From: Streptomyces sp. SID8374
GTDB lineage: Bacteria; Actinomycetota; Actinomycetes; Streptomycetales; Streptomycetaceae
NCBI RefSeq assembly: GCF_009865135.1
Contig: NZ_WWGH01000001.1
Coordinates: forward strand, 4,836,001 to 4,900,000
Direction: 5' to 3'
Length of the DNA stretch: 64,000 nucleotides
In this document: in pieces, positions 38,905 through 47,697 of the stretch
Position numbering within the stretch: position 1 is the first letter of the stretch
Layout of the letters: every line of letters begins with the position of its first letter
Position numbers and translations under genes: made by a program
The notes under the pieces: generated by a model
What the model was told of the DNA's origin: nothing
Seen by the model: only the letters and a program-made list of their open reading frames with translations
Databases searched by the model: none

Positions 38905-40611
38905 GTGACCCAAATGACCGAACGCAGCCCGATGTTGCCGCCCGAACGGACCAGGACCCTCGCCCTGGCCTCCGCCTTTCTGCGGGGTGTGGCCGCCGCC
39001 GGGCTGGGTCTCGGTTCGCTGGCCGTGCTGGTGATGGTGTTCTGGATCAGCTCCCCGTACCCGGACAGCGGACCCGGCGGTGCGCTGCGCGCGGCGGCCG
39101 CGGTCTGGCTGCTGGCGCACGGCGCCGAACTCGTCCGCCCCGACACCCTCAGCGGCGTCCCCGCCCCGGTCGGCGTGGTCCCGCTGCTCCTCGTGGTGGG
39201 CCCCCTCTGGCTGGCGCACCGGGCGGCGCGCGATGCGGCGGAGCCGGAGGAGGGGCGGGCCAGGCCCTCGCAGACCGGTGCGTTCTGTGCGGTGACCGCG
39301 GGATACCTGCTGGTCGCGGCGGGGGCGGCGGCCTATGCGCGGGGCGGGGCGCTGCGCGTGGTGCCGGAGTCGCTGGCGTTTCCGGTGGCGCTGGTGGTGG
39401 CCGGTGCGGCGGCGGCCGGGGTGTGGACGGCGGCAGGGCGCCCGTTCGGGCCGCTGCCGTCCTGGTCGCCCCTGGTGCTCCAAGAGGCCGTGGCCCGGAC
39501 CCTCTTCCGCAACCGGGCCGAGGCCGCGTGCCGGGCCGCGGCGGTGGGCCTGGCGGTGCTGATCGGCGGGGGTGCGCTGCTGGTGGCGGTGGCCCTGGGG
39601 CGGGACATGGCGGCGGCGCAGGAATCCTTCCTGGCGCTCGCCGGGGACTGGTCGGGGCGGGTGGCGGTGCTGCTGCTCGCCGTGTCGCTGGTGCCGAACG
39701 CCGCGCTGTGGGGCGCCGCGTACGGGCTCGGCCCCGGTTTCGCGCTCGGTACGGGAGCCACGGCCACCCCGCTGGGCCTGACCGGGACCCCCGCCGCGCC
39801 CCACTTCCCGCTGCTGGCGGCGGTCCCGGAGCCCGGCCCGGCCACCCCGCTGAACTGGGCGGCCTTCGCCGTACCGGCCGTGGCCGCCCTGGCGCTCGCC
39901 TGGTGCACCGTACGCAGGGCGGCCCCCGCCGACGCCCCCCGCGCGAGGGCCTGGAGCCCGCGCGAGACGGTGCTGGTGACCGGGCTCGCCGCGCTGGGGT
40001 GCGGAGCCGGTACGGCGCTGCTCGCGGCGGTGGCGGGCGGCCCGCTGGGGACGAGGGCGCTCAGCGCGTTCGGGCCCGTGTGGTGGCTGACGGGACCGGC
40101 GGCGCTGGTGTGGACGGCGGCCATCGGCGTACCGGCGGCCCTGCTCCTGCGGTGGTGGCGGCTGCGCGAACCGGGCTGGGCCTGGCGCAGGGACGTACCG
40201 GAAGCGGCCGGGGACGCACAGGAGGAGTCCGGGGAGAAGGCGGCGGCACCCGTCAACCCGAAGAGCGCGGCCGCCACCCGCGAGCCGGGCCTCGCGCCGA
40301 AGGACAAGGCGAGGAAGGGGAGGAAGGACAGGGAGGAGTGGGCGGAGGACGAGGAGGCTGCGGACGACGACGCGGGCTTCGAGCCGTACGACTTCCTGCC
40401 GACCGACCCCTGGCATGAGCTGCCGGGCGATCCCTGGCACGGGAAAGAGGCGAGGGAGGCCCGGTGGGCCTCCCTCAAGCAGAGCTCCGGCGGACTGATG
40501 GCCGACTTCCCCGCCCGCCTACCGGCCGCCCTGCGCTCCGAGGAGCCGCCCGCGAAGCCGGCGGACGCCAAGCCCTCCGACGCCGACGGCCGGGGCCCCG
40601 CTTCTTCCTGA
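38905..40611 (+). CDS. DUF6350-family polytopic membrane protein
   Basis: The 568-residue protein has about ten transmembrane helices up to residue 420, then a charged cytoplasmic tail with a Lys/Glu-rich run and paired WHELPGDPWHGKEA motifs. I recall this family (DUF6350) being constant just before purN in streptomycetes; its function is unknown to me. The GTG at 38905 is chosen because GGGAG lies about 10 nt upstream. The ATG at 38896 would be only 1 nt from that site. Confidence 0.78.
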   Translation: MTQMTERSPMLPPERTRTLALASAFLRGVAAAGLGLGSLAVLVMVFWISSPYPDSGPGGALRAAAAVWLLAHGAELVRPDTLSGVPAPVGVVPLLLVVGPLWLAHRAARDAAEPEEGRARPSQTGAFCAVTAGYLLVAAGAAAYARGGALRVVPESLAFPVALVVAGAAAAGVWTAAGRPFGPLPSWSPLVLQEAVARTLFRNRAEAACRAAAVGLAVLIGGGALLVAVALGRDMAAAQESFLALAGDWSGRVAVLLLAVSLVPNAALWGAAYGLGPGFALGTGATATPLGLTGTPAAPHFPLLAAVPEPGPATPLNWAAFAVPAVAALALAWCTVRRAAPADAPRARAWSPRETVLVTGLAALGCGAGTALLAAVAGGPLGTRALSAFGPVWWLTGPAALVWTAAIGVPAALLLRWWRLREPGWAWRRDVPEAAGDAQEESGEKAAAPVNPKSAAATREPGLAPKDKARKGRKDREEWAEDEEAADDDAGFEPYDFLPTDPWHELPGDPWHGKEAREARWASLKQSSGGLMADFPARLPAALRSEEPPAKPADAKPSDADGRGPASS

Positions 40612-40637
40612 CGCCCCGGCCGTCCGCGTAGGAGGGA

Positions 40638-41555
40638 CTAGTCCTTGACGCCGAAGAGCGGTTCCAGCGGCTTCGGCAGCTGGTCGTTGCAGGCCACCGC
40701 GCCCGTCTTGGTCAGGGCGTCGTTCACGCAGGTGTAGTAGTCGCGGTAGACGAGCTGCACGGTGTACGTCGTGATCACGATGATCAGCGCCAGCAGCGCG
40801 GTCACCAGGCCGCTGATGGCCGCCGTGGTCTGCGGGCGGCGGTCGCCGGTCTGGGCCGGGGCGGCCGACGGCGAGGCGCCCCCGTCACCCGTGGCCGGAG
40901 CCCCGGCGCCCGGGGCGGCGCCGACCGCCGTACGGTCGCTCGTCGACGGGCTCTTGGGCTGGGCGCGCAGCGAGCTGATGGACCAGTACACCGAGAGCGC
41001 GCCCAGCAGCAGGGCGATCTCCGGGAAGTCGAAGAGGGCGAAGAAGATGGCCCAGATGCCGCCGAGCAGGGCGTAGCGGGCGCGCCGCTGCACGGGGTCG
41101 GTCGGGTCCCAGCGCATTCCGCCGGGGCCGCCGTCGGGCCCGCCCTTGCCGCCCGGGCCGTTCGAACCGGAACGGCCGCCGAAGCCGCCGCCACCCCGGC
41201 CGGGCTGCTTGTTGCTCCACTGGCTGCCCCAGGACGGACGGCCGCCGGAGCCTTCGTCGCCGTCCTCCGACCCCGAGGGGTGGCGCGGCTGCCACGGCTG
41301 GTCGGGCCGGTCGGCCGGCGGCGGGGCGAACGGATTGTCGTCGGCGGGCTTCGCGGGCGCGTCCGGCGCAGCGGAATCGGTGGAACCGGAGGGTGACCCG
41401 GAAGCGGGCGAACCGGAGGCGGACGGCGACCCTCCGGAGGAGTCCGGCGTCCCCGGGGCGGAGTCCGGCGAGGAGGACTGGCGTTCCCGCATCAGCAGTG
41501 CGGCCCGTGCGGGCGACGGCAGGCGGAAGGCGGTGCGACGGCGTCGGTCCGGCAT
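40638..41555 (-). CDS. Membrane protein with disordered Pro/Ser/Gly N terminus
   Basis: The 305-residue protein has about 150 residues of Ser/Pro/Gly-rich sequence, including a GGRSGSNGPGGKGGPDGG stretch. A two-helix membrane region follows (ALLGGIWAIFFALFDFPEIA, LLLGALSVYWSISSL), then a linker, a third helix (ISGLVTALLALIIVITTY) and a C-terminal tail with two cysteines (YYTCVNDALTKTGAVACND) that may pair outside the cell. I do not recognise the family. The ATG at 41555 has GGGGAAG about 11 nt upstream; an internal ATG at 41492 has no site. It is convergent with the DUF6350 gene and divergent from purN. Confidence 0.72.
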   Translation of the reverse strand: MPDRRRRTAFRLPSPARAALLMRERQSSSPDSAPGTPDSSGGSPSASGSPASGSPSGSTDSAAPDAPAKPADDNPFAPPPADRPDQPWQPRHPSGSEDGDEGSGGRPSWGSQWSNKQPGRGGGGFGGRSGSNGPGGKGGPDGGPGGMRWDPTDPVQRRARYALLGGIWAIFFALFDFPEIALLLGALSVYWSISSLRAQPKSPSTSDRTAVGAAPGAGAPATGDGGASPSAAPAQTGDRRPQTTAAISGLVTALLALIIVITTYTVQLVYRDYYTCVNDALTKTGAVACNDQLPKPLEPLFGVKD

Positions 41556-41761
41556 GTGGTGAACGTCTTCCCCATCTCGTCATGTCCGCCCGGAGGGCGG
41601 TTCGTCCGCCCGGTGGACGGCTCGCTGTCCCCTGACGCTACCTCCCGGCCCGGCCCCCGTCCCGTGGGGGCCGCCGGGTGTGCCGGTATCGTTGCTGACG
41701 GTCGGCCCGTTCGTAGGGTTCCCCGTATCGGGCGAAGCGATTCTTTCGTACGACCCTACAA

Positions 41762-41787
41762 AGAGTTCGCCGCAAGAGTTCGCCGCA
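41762..41787 (+). repeat. 13-bp perfect tandem repeat upstream of purN
   Basis: AAGAGTTCGCCGC occurs twice without a gap (41762-41774, 41775-41787), 43 nt before the purN start. It could be a pair of regulator half-sites. The rest of 41556-41829 holds no gene, only a short GGGCGG/CCGCCC hairpin. Confidence 0.6.
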
Positions 41788-41829
41788 CCTGCGTCACCGC
41801 GCGGTCATCACGTGAGAAAGGGCCCCGAC

Positions 41830-42486
41830 GTGGCCTCCCCGCCTCCCTCCGCCCCTCCCGCCCGGCTGGTCGTGCTGGTCTCCGGGTCGGGTACGAACCT
41901 CCAGGCCCTCCTCGACGCCATCGGCGACGACCCGGCGGCGTACGGGGCGCGGATCGTCGCGGTCGGTGCGGACCGTGACGGGACCGGTGGTCTGGAGCGT
42001 GCCGAGCGGGCCGGAATCCCCACGTTCGTGTGCAAGCTCAAGGACCACGCGACGCGTACGGAGTGGGACGGGGCGCTCACCGCGGCCGTCGCCGAGCACC
42101 GCCCCGACCTGGTCGTCTCCGCCGGTTTCATGAAGATCGTGGGCCCCGCGTTCCTCGCCGCCTTCGGTGGCCGGTTCGTCAACACCCACCCCGCCCTGCT
42201 GCCCAGCTTCCCCGGCGCCCACGGAGTGCGTGACGCACTCGCGTACGGCGTCAAGGTCACGGGCTGCACCGTCCACTTCGTCGACGACGGTGTCGACACC
42301 GGTCCGATCATCGCGCAGGGCGTGGTCGAGGTGACCGAGGAGGACACCCCGGAGGGCGAAGCCGCCCTTCACGAACGCATCAAGGAAGTCGAGCGCTCGC
42401 TGCTCGTCGAGGCCGTGGGGCGGATCGCCCGTGACGGCCATCGCATTGAGGGACGAAAGGTTCATCTCGGTCATGTCGGTGAATAA
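41830..42486 (+). CDS. purN: Phosphoribosylglycinamide formyltransferase
   Basis: The 218-residue enzyme transfers formyl from N10-formyl-THF to GAR in purine synthesis. It shows LVVLVSGSGTNLQALLDAI at the N terminus, the catalytic Asn-x-His in RFVNTHPALLPSFPGAHG and the catalytic Asp in VDDGVDTGPIIAQ. Length is standard. The GTG at 41830 is supported by GAAAGGG. The last 14 nt overlap purH, so the two are coupled. Confidence 0.96.
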   Translation: MASPPPSAPPARLVVLVSGSGTNLQALLDAIGDDPAAYGARIVAVGADRDGTGGLERAERAGIPTFVCKLKDHATRTEWDGALTAAVAEHRPDLVVSAGFMKIVGPAFLAAFGGRFVNTHPALLPSFPGAHGVRDALAYGVKVTGCTVHFVDDGVDTGPIIAQGVVEVTEEDTPEGEAALHERIKEVERSLLVEAVGRIARDGHRIEGRKVHLGHVGE

Positions 42487-44026
42487 GCCCATCCGCCGCG
42501 CCCTGGTCAGTGTCTACGACAAGACGGGGCTCGAAGACCTCGCCCGCGGTCTGCACGAGGCGGGCGTCGAACTCGTCTCCACCGGCTCCACCGCCGGGAA
42601 GATCGCCGCCGCCGGTGTCCCGGTCACCAAGGTCGAGGAGCTGACCGGCTTCCCCGAGTGCCTGGACGGCCGGGTCAAGACGCTGCACCCCCGCGTCCAC
42701 GCCGGGATCCTCGCCGACCTCCGCCTCGACGCCCACCGCGAGCAGCTGGCCGAGCTGGGCGTGGACCCCTTCGACCTGGTGGTCGTCAACCTCTACCCGT
42801 TCAAGGAGACCGTCGCATCCGGCGCCTCCGACGACGAGTGCGTGGAGCAGATCGACATCGGCGGCCCCTCGATGGTCCGCGCCGCCGCCAAGAACCACCC
42901 GTCGGTGGCCGTCGTCACCAGCCCCGAGCGGTACGCGGACGTCCTCGCGGCCGTGAAGGCGGGCGGTTTCGACCTCACCGCGCGCAAGCGGCTGGCCGCC
43001 GAGGCGTTCCAGCACACCGCCGCGTACGACGTGGCCGTGGCCTCCTGGTTCGTGGACGGCTACGCGCCCGCCGACGACTCGGGCCTCCCGGAGTTCCTGG
43101 GCGACGCCCTCACCCGTAAGAACGTCCTGCGCTACGGCGAGAACCCGCACCAGCCCGCCGCCCTCTACACCTCGGGCACCGGCGGTCTGGCCGAGGCGGA
43201 GCAGCTGCACGGCAAGGAGATGTCGTACAACAACTACACGGACACCGACGCCGCGCGCCGGGCCGCGTACGACCACGCCGAGCCGTGCGTCGCGATCATC
43301 AAGCACGCCAACCCGTGCGGCATCGCGATCGGTGACGACGTCGCCGAGGCGCACCGCAAGGCCCACGCCTGCGACCCGCTCTCGGCGTTCGGCGGGGTCA
43401 TCGCCGTCAACCGCCCGGTGACGGTGGAGCTGGCCGAGCAGGTCGCGGAGATCTTCACCGAGGTCATCGTCGCCCCGGCCTACGAGGACGGCGCGGTCGA
43501 GGTGCTGGCCCGGAAGAAGAACATCCGGGTGCTGCGCGCCCCCGAGGCCCCGGCCGCCACCACCGAGGTCAAGCCGATCGACGGCGGCGCGCTCCTCCAG
43601 GTCACCGACCGCCTCCAGGCCGAGGGCGACGACCCGGCCAACTGGACCCTCGCCACCGGCGACGCGCTCTCCGAGGCCGAGCTGAAGGAGCTGGCCTTCG
43701 CCTGGAAGGCGTGCCGCGCGGTCAAGTCCAACGCGATCCTGCTCGCCAAGGACGGCGCCTCGGTCGGCGTCGGCATGGGCCAGGTCAACCGCGTCGACTC
43801 CGCCAAGCTCGCCGTGGAGCGGGCGGGCGAGGAGCGGGCGGCCGGCGCGTACGCGGCCTCCGACGCGTTCTTCCCGTTCCCGGACGGGCTGGAGATCCTC
43901 ACCGCCGCGGGCATCAAGGCGGTCGCCCAGCCCGGCGGCTCGGTCCGCGACGAGCTGGTGGTCGAGGCCGCGAAGAAGGCGGGCGTCACGATGTACTTCA
44001 CCGGGACGCGCCACTTCTTCCACTGA
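42473..44026 (+). CDS. purH: AICAR formyltransferase / IMP cyclohydrolase
   Basis: The 517-residue bifunctional enzyme performs the last two steps of IMP synthesis. The N-terminal cyclohydrolase has the MGS-like fold (ALVSVYDKTGLEDLARGL, VSTGSTAGKI, VKTLHPRVHAGIL). The C-terminal transferase has the catalytic KHANPCGIAIG and ends in the conserved TGTRHFFH. The ATG at 42473 lies inside purN. A GTG two codons later is an alternative. Its final codons and stop are duplicated downstream as a 26-bp tandem repeat. Confidence 0.96.
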   Translation: MSVNKPIRRALVSVYDKTGLEDLARGLHEAGVELVSTGSTAGKIAAAGVPVTKVEELTGFPECLDGRVKTLHPRVHAGILADLRLDAHREQLAELGVDPFDLVVVNLYPFKETVASGASDDECVEQIDIGGPSMVRAAAKNHPSVAVVTSPERYADVLAAVKAGGFDLTARKRLAAEAFQHTAAYDVAVASWFVDGYAPADDSGLPEFLGDALTRKNVLRYGENPHQPAALYTSGTGGLAEAEQLHGKEMSYNNYTDTDAARRAAYDHAEPCVAIIKHANPCGIAIGDDVAEAHRKAHACDPLSAFGGVIAVNRPVTVELAEQVAEIFTEVIVAPAYEDGAVEVLARKKNIRVLRAPEAPAATTEVKPIDGGALLQVTDRLQAEGDDPANWTLATGDALSEAELKELAFAWKACRAVKSNAILLAKDGASVGVGMGQVNRVDSAKLAVERAGEERAAGAYAASDAFFPFPDGLEILTAAGIKAVAQPGGSVRDELVVEAAKKAGVTMYFTGTRHFFH

Positions 44027-44109
44027 TCACGACGCGCCACTTCTTCCACTGATCACGACGCGCCAGTTGTTCCGCTGATCACGGCGCAGCACTTGTTCCG
44101 CCGATCACG
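44006..44109 (+). repeat. Four tandem 26-bp copies of the purH stop-codon region
   Basis: Units start at 44006, 44032, 44058 and 44084. The first two are identical; the last two have 3-6 changes. The unit encodes the end of purH (RHFFH-stop) and carries a TGATCA palindrome. The period is not a multiple of three. Only the first copy is translated. Confidence 0.9.
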
Positions 44110-44113
44110 ATGT

Positions 44114-44147
44114 GAGGCCGCACCCCGGCGTTCCGGGGTGCGGCCTC
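44114..44147 (+). terminator. purH terminator hairpin
   Basis: GAGGCCGCACCCCGG (44114-44128) pairs exactly with 44133-44147 around CGTT, directly after the purH repeat tract. Confidence 0.8.
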
Positions 44148-44181
44148 CGCCGTGTCCGACGTACGGAATCGTTTCACCGCT

Positions 44182-44231
44182 CTGTTCTAATGAACGGCCG
44201 TATCCGATGAGCGGCCGTATCCGAAGAACAG
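44182..44231 (+). promoter_or_regulatory. Inverted plus direct repeats upstream of the DUF2079 gene
   Basis: CTGTTCT (44182-44188) and AGAACAG (44225-44231) are reverse complements. They flank two direct copies of CGGCCGTATCCGA (near 44194 and 44212). The block ends 27 nt before the GTG start and may be a promoter/operator. Confidence 0.45.
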
Positions 44232-44258
44232 CAGGAATCCCTAGCGGGGGCAGTCACC

Positions 44259-45782
44259 GTGCTTGAGCTGAACAAGAGTGGAACGGACCGGCCGGAGGCG
44301 GGGCGGCTGCCCGCCCAGGGAGCAGGTCCCGACGCCCTCCCGGCCGGAGACTCCCCGAGCCCGGAAGCCGCCGCCGAACGCGTACCCCTGCGGCCGTACC
44401 TGATCGTCGGCGCGATCCTGTGCGGGCTCTATTTCCTCTACTCCTACCTCCAGTACAGCCGGTTCGGCTCGCCCTCCTGGGACCTCGGGATCTTCGAGCA
44501 GGAGGTACGGGCGTACGCCGGCCTCCGGGCGCCGATCGTCGACATCAAGGGCCCCGGCTATCTGATCCTGGGCGACCACTTCTCCCCGATCGTCGCGCTG
44601 CTGGCCCCCCTGTACTGGCTCTGGCCCTCCGCCGCATCCCTGCTCTTCGCGCAGGCCGCCTTCTTCGCCCTGGGCGCGGTCATCGTCGGCCGCACCACGC
44701 AGCAGCTCCTCGGCGGCCGGTCCGGGCTCTGCGTCACCGTCGCGTACGGCCTCTCCTGGGGCATCCAGGAGGCGGTGAAGTCCGACTTCCACGAGATCGC
44801 CTTCGCCGTCCCGCTCCTCGCGCTCGTCTGCCGCGCGCTGCTCCTGAAGCGGTGGACGGCCGCTCTGCTCTGGTCGCTGCCGCTGGTCCTGGTCAAGGAG
44901 GACCTGGGCGCGACCGTCGCCGTCGTCGGCTTCCTGCTCTTCGTGTACGGGCGCCGCCTCCAGGGCGCGCTGCTCGCCGCGTACGGGGTGGCCGCCTTCG
45001 TGGTGACCCTGATGGTCCTCATCCCGGCGGCCTCCAGCGCGGGGACGTACGACTACTGGCAGAAGATCGACAAGAACGGCGAGCAGGACGTCTCGATGCT
45101 GGACTCGCTCCTCGGCGTCCTGAACTCCGCCACCAAGATCGAGATGCTGGTCTTCCTCATCGGCATCACCGGCTTCATGGCGCTGCGGTCACCGCTGACG
45201 CTGCTGATCGTCCCCACGCTCGGCTGGCGGCTGCTCTCCCAGGACAGCAACCACTGGGGCATGGTCTGGCACTACAGCGCCATCCTGATGCCGGTGCTCT
45301 TCCTGGCGATGGCCGACGGCGTCCGCCGCAGCCGCGGCTCGCACCGGCCCTGGCTCGCCTCGTACGCGAAGGTCGCCGTCCCGGTCGCGACGGCGATCGC
45401 GGTCGCGATGACCCAGCACCTGCCGCTGCGCGACCTGCTGCGCCCTGAGTCGTACCGCACCGACGCCCGTACGGAGGCGGCCCGGGAGGCGCTGAAGGCC
45501 ATCCCGGCCGGGGCGCGGGTCGAGACCGACATCACGCTGATGGCGCACCTCACCTCCGACCGGACCGTGTACTGGATCGGGGGCGCCCCCGGCACCGCGC
45601 CCGACATCGTCGCCATCAACCTGGACTTCGGCTGGTCACAGCCGATCGAGGACCCGGTGGCGTACGCCCAGCAGCTCCACCCCGAGGCGCGCTACCGGCT
45701 CAAGCACCGGGGCGGCAGCTTCGTGGTGATGGAGCGTACGACGCCGGAGCCGGCGGAGATCCCGGGCGTACGGGGGGACTGA
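44259..45782 (+). CDS. DUF2079-family polytopic membrane protein
   Basis: The 507-residue protein has about ten transmembrane helices and the DUF2079 landmarks FGSPSWDLGIFEQEVRAYA, GDHFSPIVALLAPLYWL and VKSDFHEIAFAVPLLAL. The acidic and His residues in the first outside loops are those expected of a GT-C-like glycosyltransferase fold, so transfer from a lipid-linked sugar is possible but unproven. The GTG start has a GGGGG run 8-14 nt upstream. It is transcribed alone, with terminators on both sides. Confidence 0.82.
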   Translation: MLELNKSGTDRPEAGRLPAQGAGPDALPAGDSPSPEAAAERVPLRPYLIVGAILCGLYFLYSYLQYSRFGSPSWDLGIFEQEVRAYAGLRAPIVDIKGPGYLILGDHFSPIVALLAPLYWLWPSAASLLFAQAAFFALGAVIVGRTTQQLLGGRSGLCVTVAYGLSWGIQEAVKSDFHEIAFAVPLLALVCRALLLKRWTAALLWSLPLVLVKEDLGATVAVVGFLLFVYGRRLQGALLAAYGVAAFVVTLMVLIPAASSAGTYDYWQKIDKNGEQDVSMLDSLLGVLNSATKIEMLVFLIGITGFMALRSPLTLLIVPTLGWRLLSQDSNHWGMVWHYSAILMPVLFLAMADGVRRSRGSHRPWLASYAKVAVPVATAIAVAMTQHLPLRDLLRPESYRTDARTEAAREALKAIPAGARVETDITLMAHLTSDRTVYWIGGAPGTAPDIVAINLDFGWSQPIEDPVAYAQQLHPEARYRLKHRGGSFVVMERTTPEPAEIPGVRGD

Positions 45783-45873
45783 GCCCGGCCTCCGTGGGTT
45801 GATCGGGCGGAACGGGCCGCGCGGGACGAAGCGGGCCCGCGCGGGACGGAGCGCGGACGTGGGCCCGTACGCG

Positions 45874-45908
45874 CGAAGGCCGCACCCGGTGGACGGGTGC
45901 GGCCTTCG
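45874..45908. terminator. Shared terminator hairpin
   Basis: A perfect 15-bp stem (45874-45888 with 45894-45908) with a GTGGA loop lies between the convergent DUF2079 and RDD genes. Confidence 0.8.
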
Positions 45909-45947
45909 AAACCGCGCTATCGCGCGCTGAGCGCCGTGCGGCGGGGG

Positions 45948-46574
45948 TCACTTGGAGCGGATGACCACCGACGAGCAGACCTTGTCCGCGAACGTCTGCT
46001 TCTTCTCGTCCCACAGCGGCCACAGCCAGCCGATGTAGCAGGCGAGGCTGTCCAGGAAGTGGGCCAGGCGGCGCACGAAGGCCATGCCGAAGCCCAGCGG
46101 GCGGCCGTCGGCCTCGCGCAGCAGCCGGATGCCCACGGCCTTCTTGCCGATCGTCTGGCCGGTGGTGCCCTCCTGGTACAGCTGCCAGAGGGAGAGGCCG
46201 ATCATCAGGAGGAAGCCGATCAGGGCGATGAAGCCGCCCGCCGCGTCACCGATGGCGCCGCCGATGCCGACGAAGACGAGGTACGGCGCGCCGATGATGA
46301 GGCCGTCGATGATCAGCCCGCCCGCCCGCAGACCCCAGTGCGCCAGCTCCGGCATGCCGCCGTAGCCGGGCTGCCCCTGCGGGTAGCCGCTGCCGTAGGG
46401 CTGGCCGGGCTGCTGGGGGTACCCCGGCTGCTGCTGCGGGTAGCCGTAGCCCTGCTGCGGAACGCCCTGCGGAGCCTGCTGCGGGTAGCCGTAGCCCGGC
46501 TGGCCCTGCGGCGGTCCCTGGGGAGGCTGGCCGGGCTGCTGCCCGTACGGGTTGTTGGGGTCGCCGAAGCTCAT
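45948..46574 (-). CDS. RDD-family membrane protein
   Basis: The 208-residue protein has a Gln/Pro/Gly/Tyr-rich N terminus of tandem GYGYPQQ-like units (residues 1-75), then an RDD domain. This has ELAHWGLRAGGLIIDGLIIG, two or three transmembrane helices and the conserved GQTIGKKAVGIRLLREADGR, ending in a basic tail. RDD proteins are small membrane proteins, some linked to Na+/H+ antiport; the role here is unknown. The ATG at 46574 has GAAGGAA 9 nt upstream; the frame open to 46616 lacks a site. Confidence 0.87.
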   Translation of the reverse strand: MSFGDPNNPYGQQPGQPPQGPPQGQPGYGYPQQAPQGVPQQGYGYPQQQPGYPQQPGQPYGSGYPQGQPGYGGMPELAHWGLRAGGLIIDGLIIGAPYLVFVGIGGAIGDAAGGFIALIGFLLMIGLSLWQLYQEGTTGQTIGKKAVGIRLLREADGRPLGFGMAFVRRLAHFLDSLACYIGWLWPLWDEKKQTFADKVCSSVVIRSK

Positions 46575-46792
46575 AAGGGGTGTTCCTTCAACAGACGTGT
46601 GGGGACGGATGGCCACACGGAGGAAGGACGACGTCGGCGGCCCACCCCCCGTACAACCGCGGCCTTCATCGTTATAAGGGCGACCCGCGTTTGTCCAGTC
46701 CGGGGCGGCGGACGTTGTGCAAGTGCAATCTCGGCCACGGGCGGGGCGCAGGCAATTGGTATGCGGGCGGGGTCATCCGCGAGGATGGGGCC

Positions 46793-47674
46793 ATGACTGC
46801 CCAGATTCTCGATGGCAAGGCCACCGCTGCCGCGATCAAATCCGATCTGACCGTCCGTGTGGCGGCCCTCAAGGCGCAGGGGATCACTCCCGGCCTCGGA
46901 ACCCTGCTCGTCGGGGACGACCCGGGCAGCCGCTGGTACGTGAACGGCAAGCACCGCGACTGTGCCGAGGTCGGCATCGGCTCCATCCAGCGCGAACTCC
47001 CCGACACCGCCACCCAGGAGGAGATCGAGGACGTCGTACGGGAGCTCAACGCCAACCCGGAGTGCACGGGTTACATCGTCCAGCTGCCGCTGCCCAAGGG
47101 CATCGACACCAACCGGGTCCTGGAGCTGATGGACCCGGAGAAGGACGCCGACGGGCTGCACCCGATGAGCCTCGGCCGCCTCGTCCTCAACGAGACGGGC
47201 CCGCTGCCCTGCACCCCGCAGGGCGTCGTCCAGCTGCTGCGCGCGCACGGCGTGGAGATCGACGGGGCGCATGTGGTCGTCGTCGGACGCGGTGTCACCA
47301 TCGGCCGGTCGATCCCGCTGCTGCTGACCCGTAAGTCGGAGAACGCCACGGTGACCCAGTGCCACACCGGCACCCGGGACCTCTCCTCGCACCTGCGGCA
47401 GGCCGACATCATCGTCGCCGCCGCCGGGGTCCAGCACCTGATCAAGCCCGAGGACGTCAAGCCGGGCGCGGCCGTACTCGACGTCGGCGTCAGCCGGGAC
47501 GAGAACGGCAAGATCGTCGGCGATGTGCACCCGGGGGTCCGCGAGGTGGCGGCCTGGGTCGCCCCGAACCCCGGCGGTGTCGGCCCGATGACCCGCGCCC
47601 AGCTCCTGGTCAACGTGGTCGAGGCGGCCGAGCGGACCGCGGCCGAGGCCGCCGACGCGGCTGCCGCGAGCTGA
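46793..47674 (+). CDS. folD: Methylenetetrahydrofolate dehydrogenase / methenyl-THF cyclohydrolase
   Basis: The 293-residue bifunctional enzyme makes N10-formyl-THF, the donor used by PurN and PurH encoded nearby. The catalytic Lys lies in SRWYVNGKHRDCAEVGI (YxxxK pattern). The GYIVQLPLPKGID and DADGLHPMSLGRL blocks and the NADP loop VVVGRGVTIGRSIPLLL are typical. It ends in APNPGGVGPMTRAQL and a short Ala/Glu tail. The ATG has GAGGA upstream. The DUF3017 gene follows after 23 nt. Confidence 0.96.
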   Translation: MTAQILDGKATAAAIKSDLTVRVAALKAQGITPGLGTLLVGDDPGSRWYVNGKHRDCAEVGIGSIQRELPDTATQEEIEDVVRELNANPECTGYIVQLPLPKGIDTNRVLELMDPEKDADGLHPMSLGRLVLNETGPLPCTPQGVVQLLRAHGVEIDGAHVVVVGRGVTIGRSIPLLLTRKSENATVTQCHTGTRDLSSHLRQADIIVAAAGVQHLIKPEDVKPGAAVLDVGVSRDENGKIVGDVHPGVREVAAWVAPNPGGVGPMTRAQLLVNVVEAAERTAAEAADAAAAS

Positions 47675-47697
47675 CGGCCGGATCCGGAGGGAACCCC

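Noticed and set aside
37432..40440. 1002-residue minus-strand frame
   Set aside because: The part beyond 38787 is an Arg/Gln-rich shadow of the DUF6350 gene. The ribosome site and HTH domain fix the start at 38787.
44006..44109. CRISPR array
   Set aside because: The repeats abut without spacers and there are no cas genes. They are tandem copies of the purH end.
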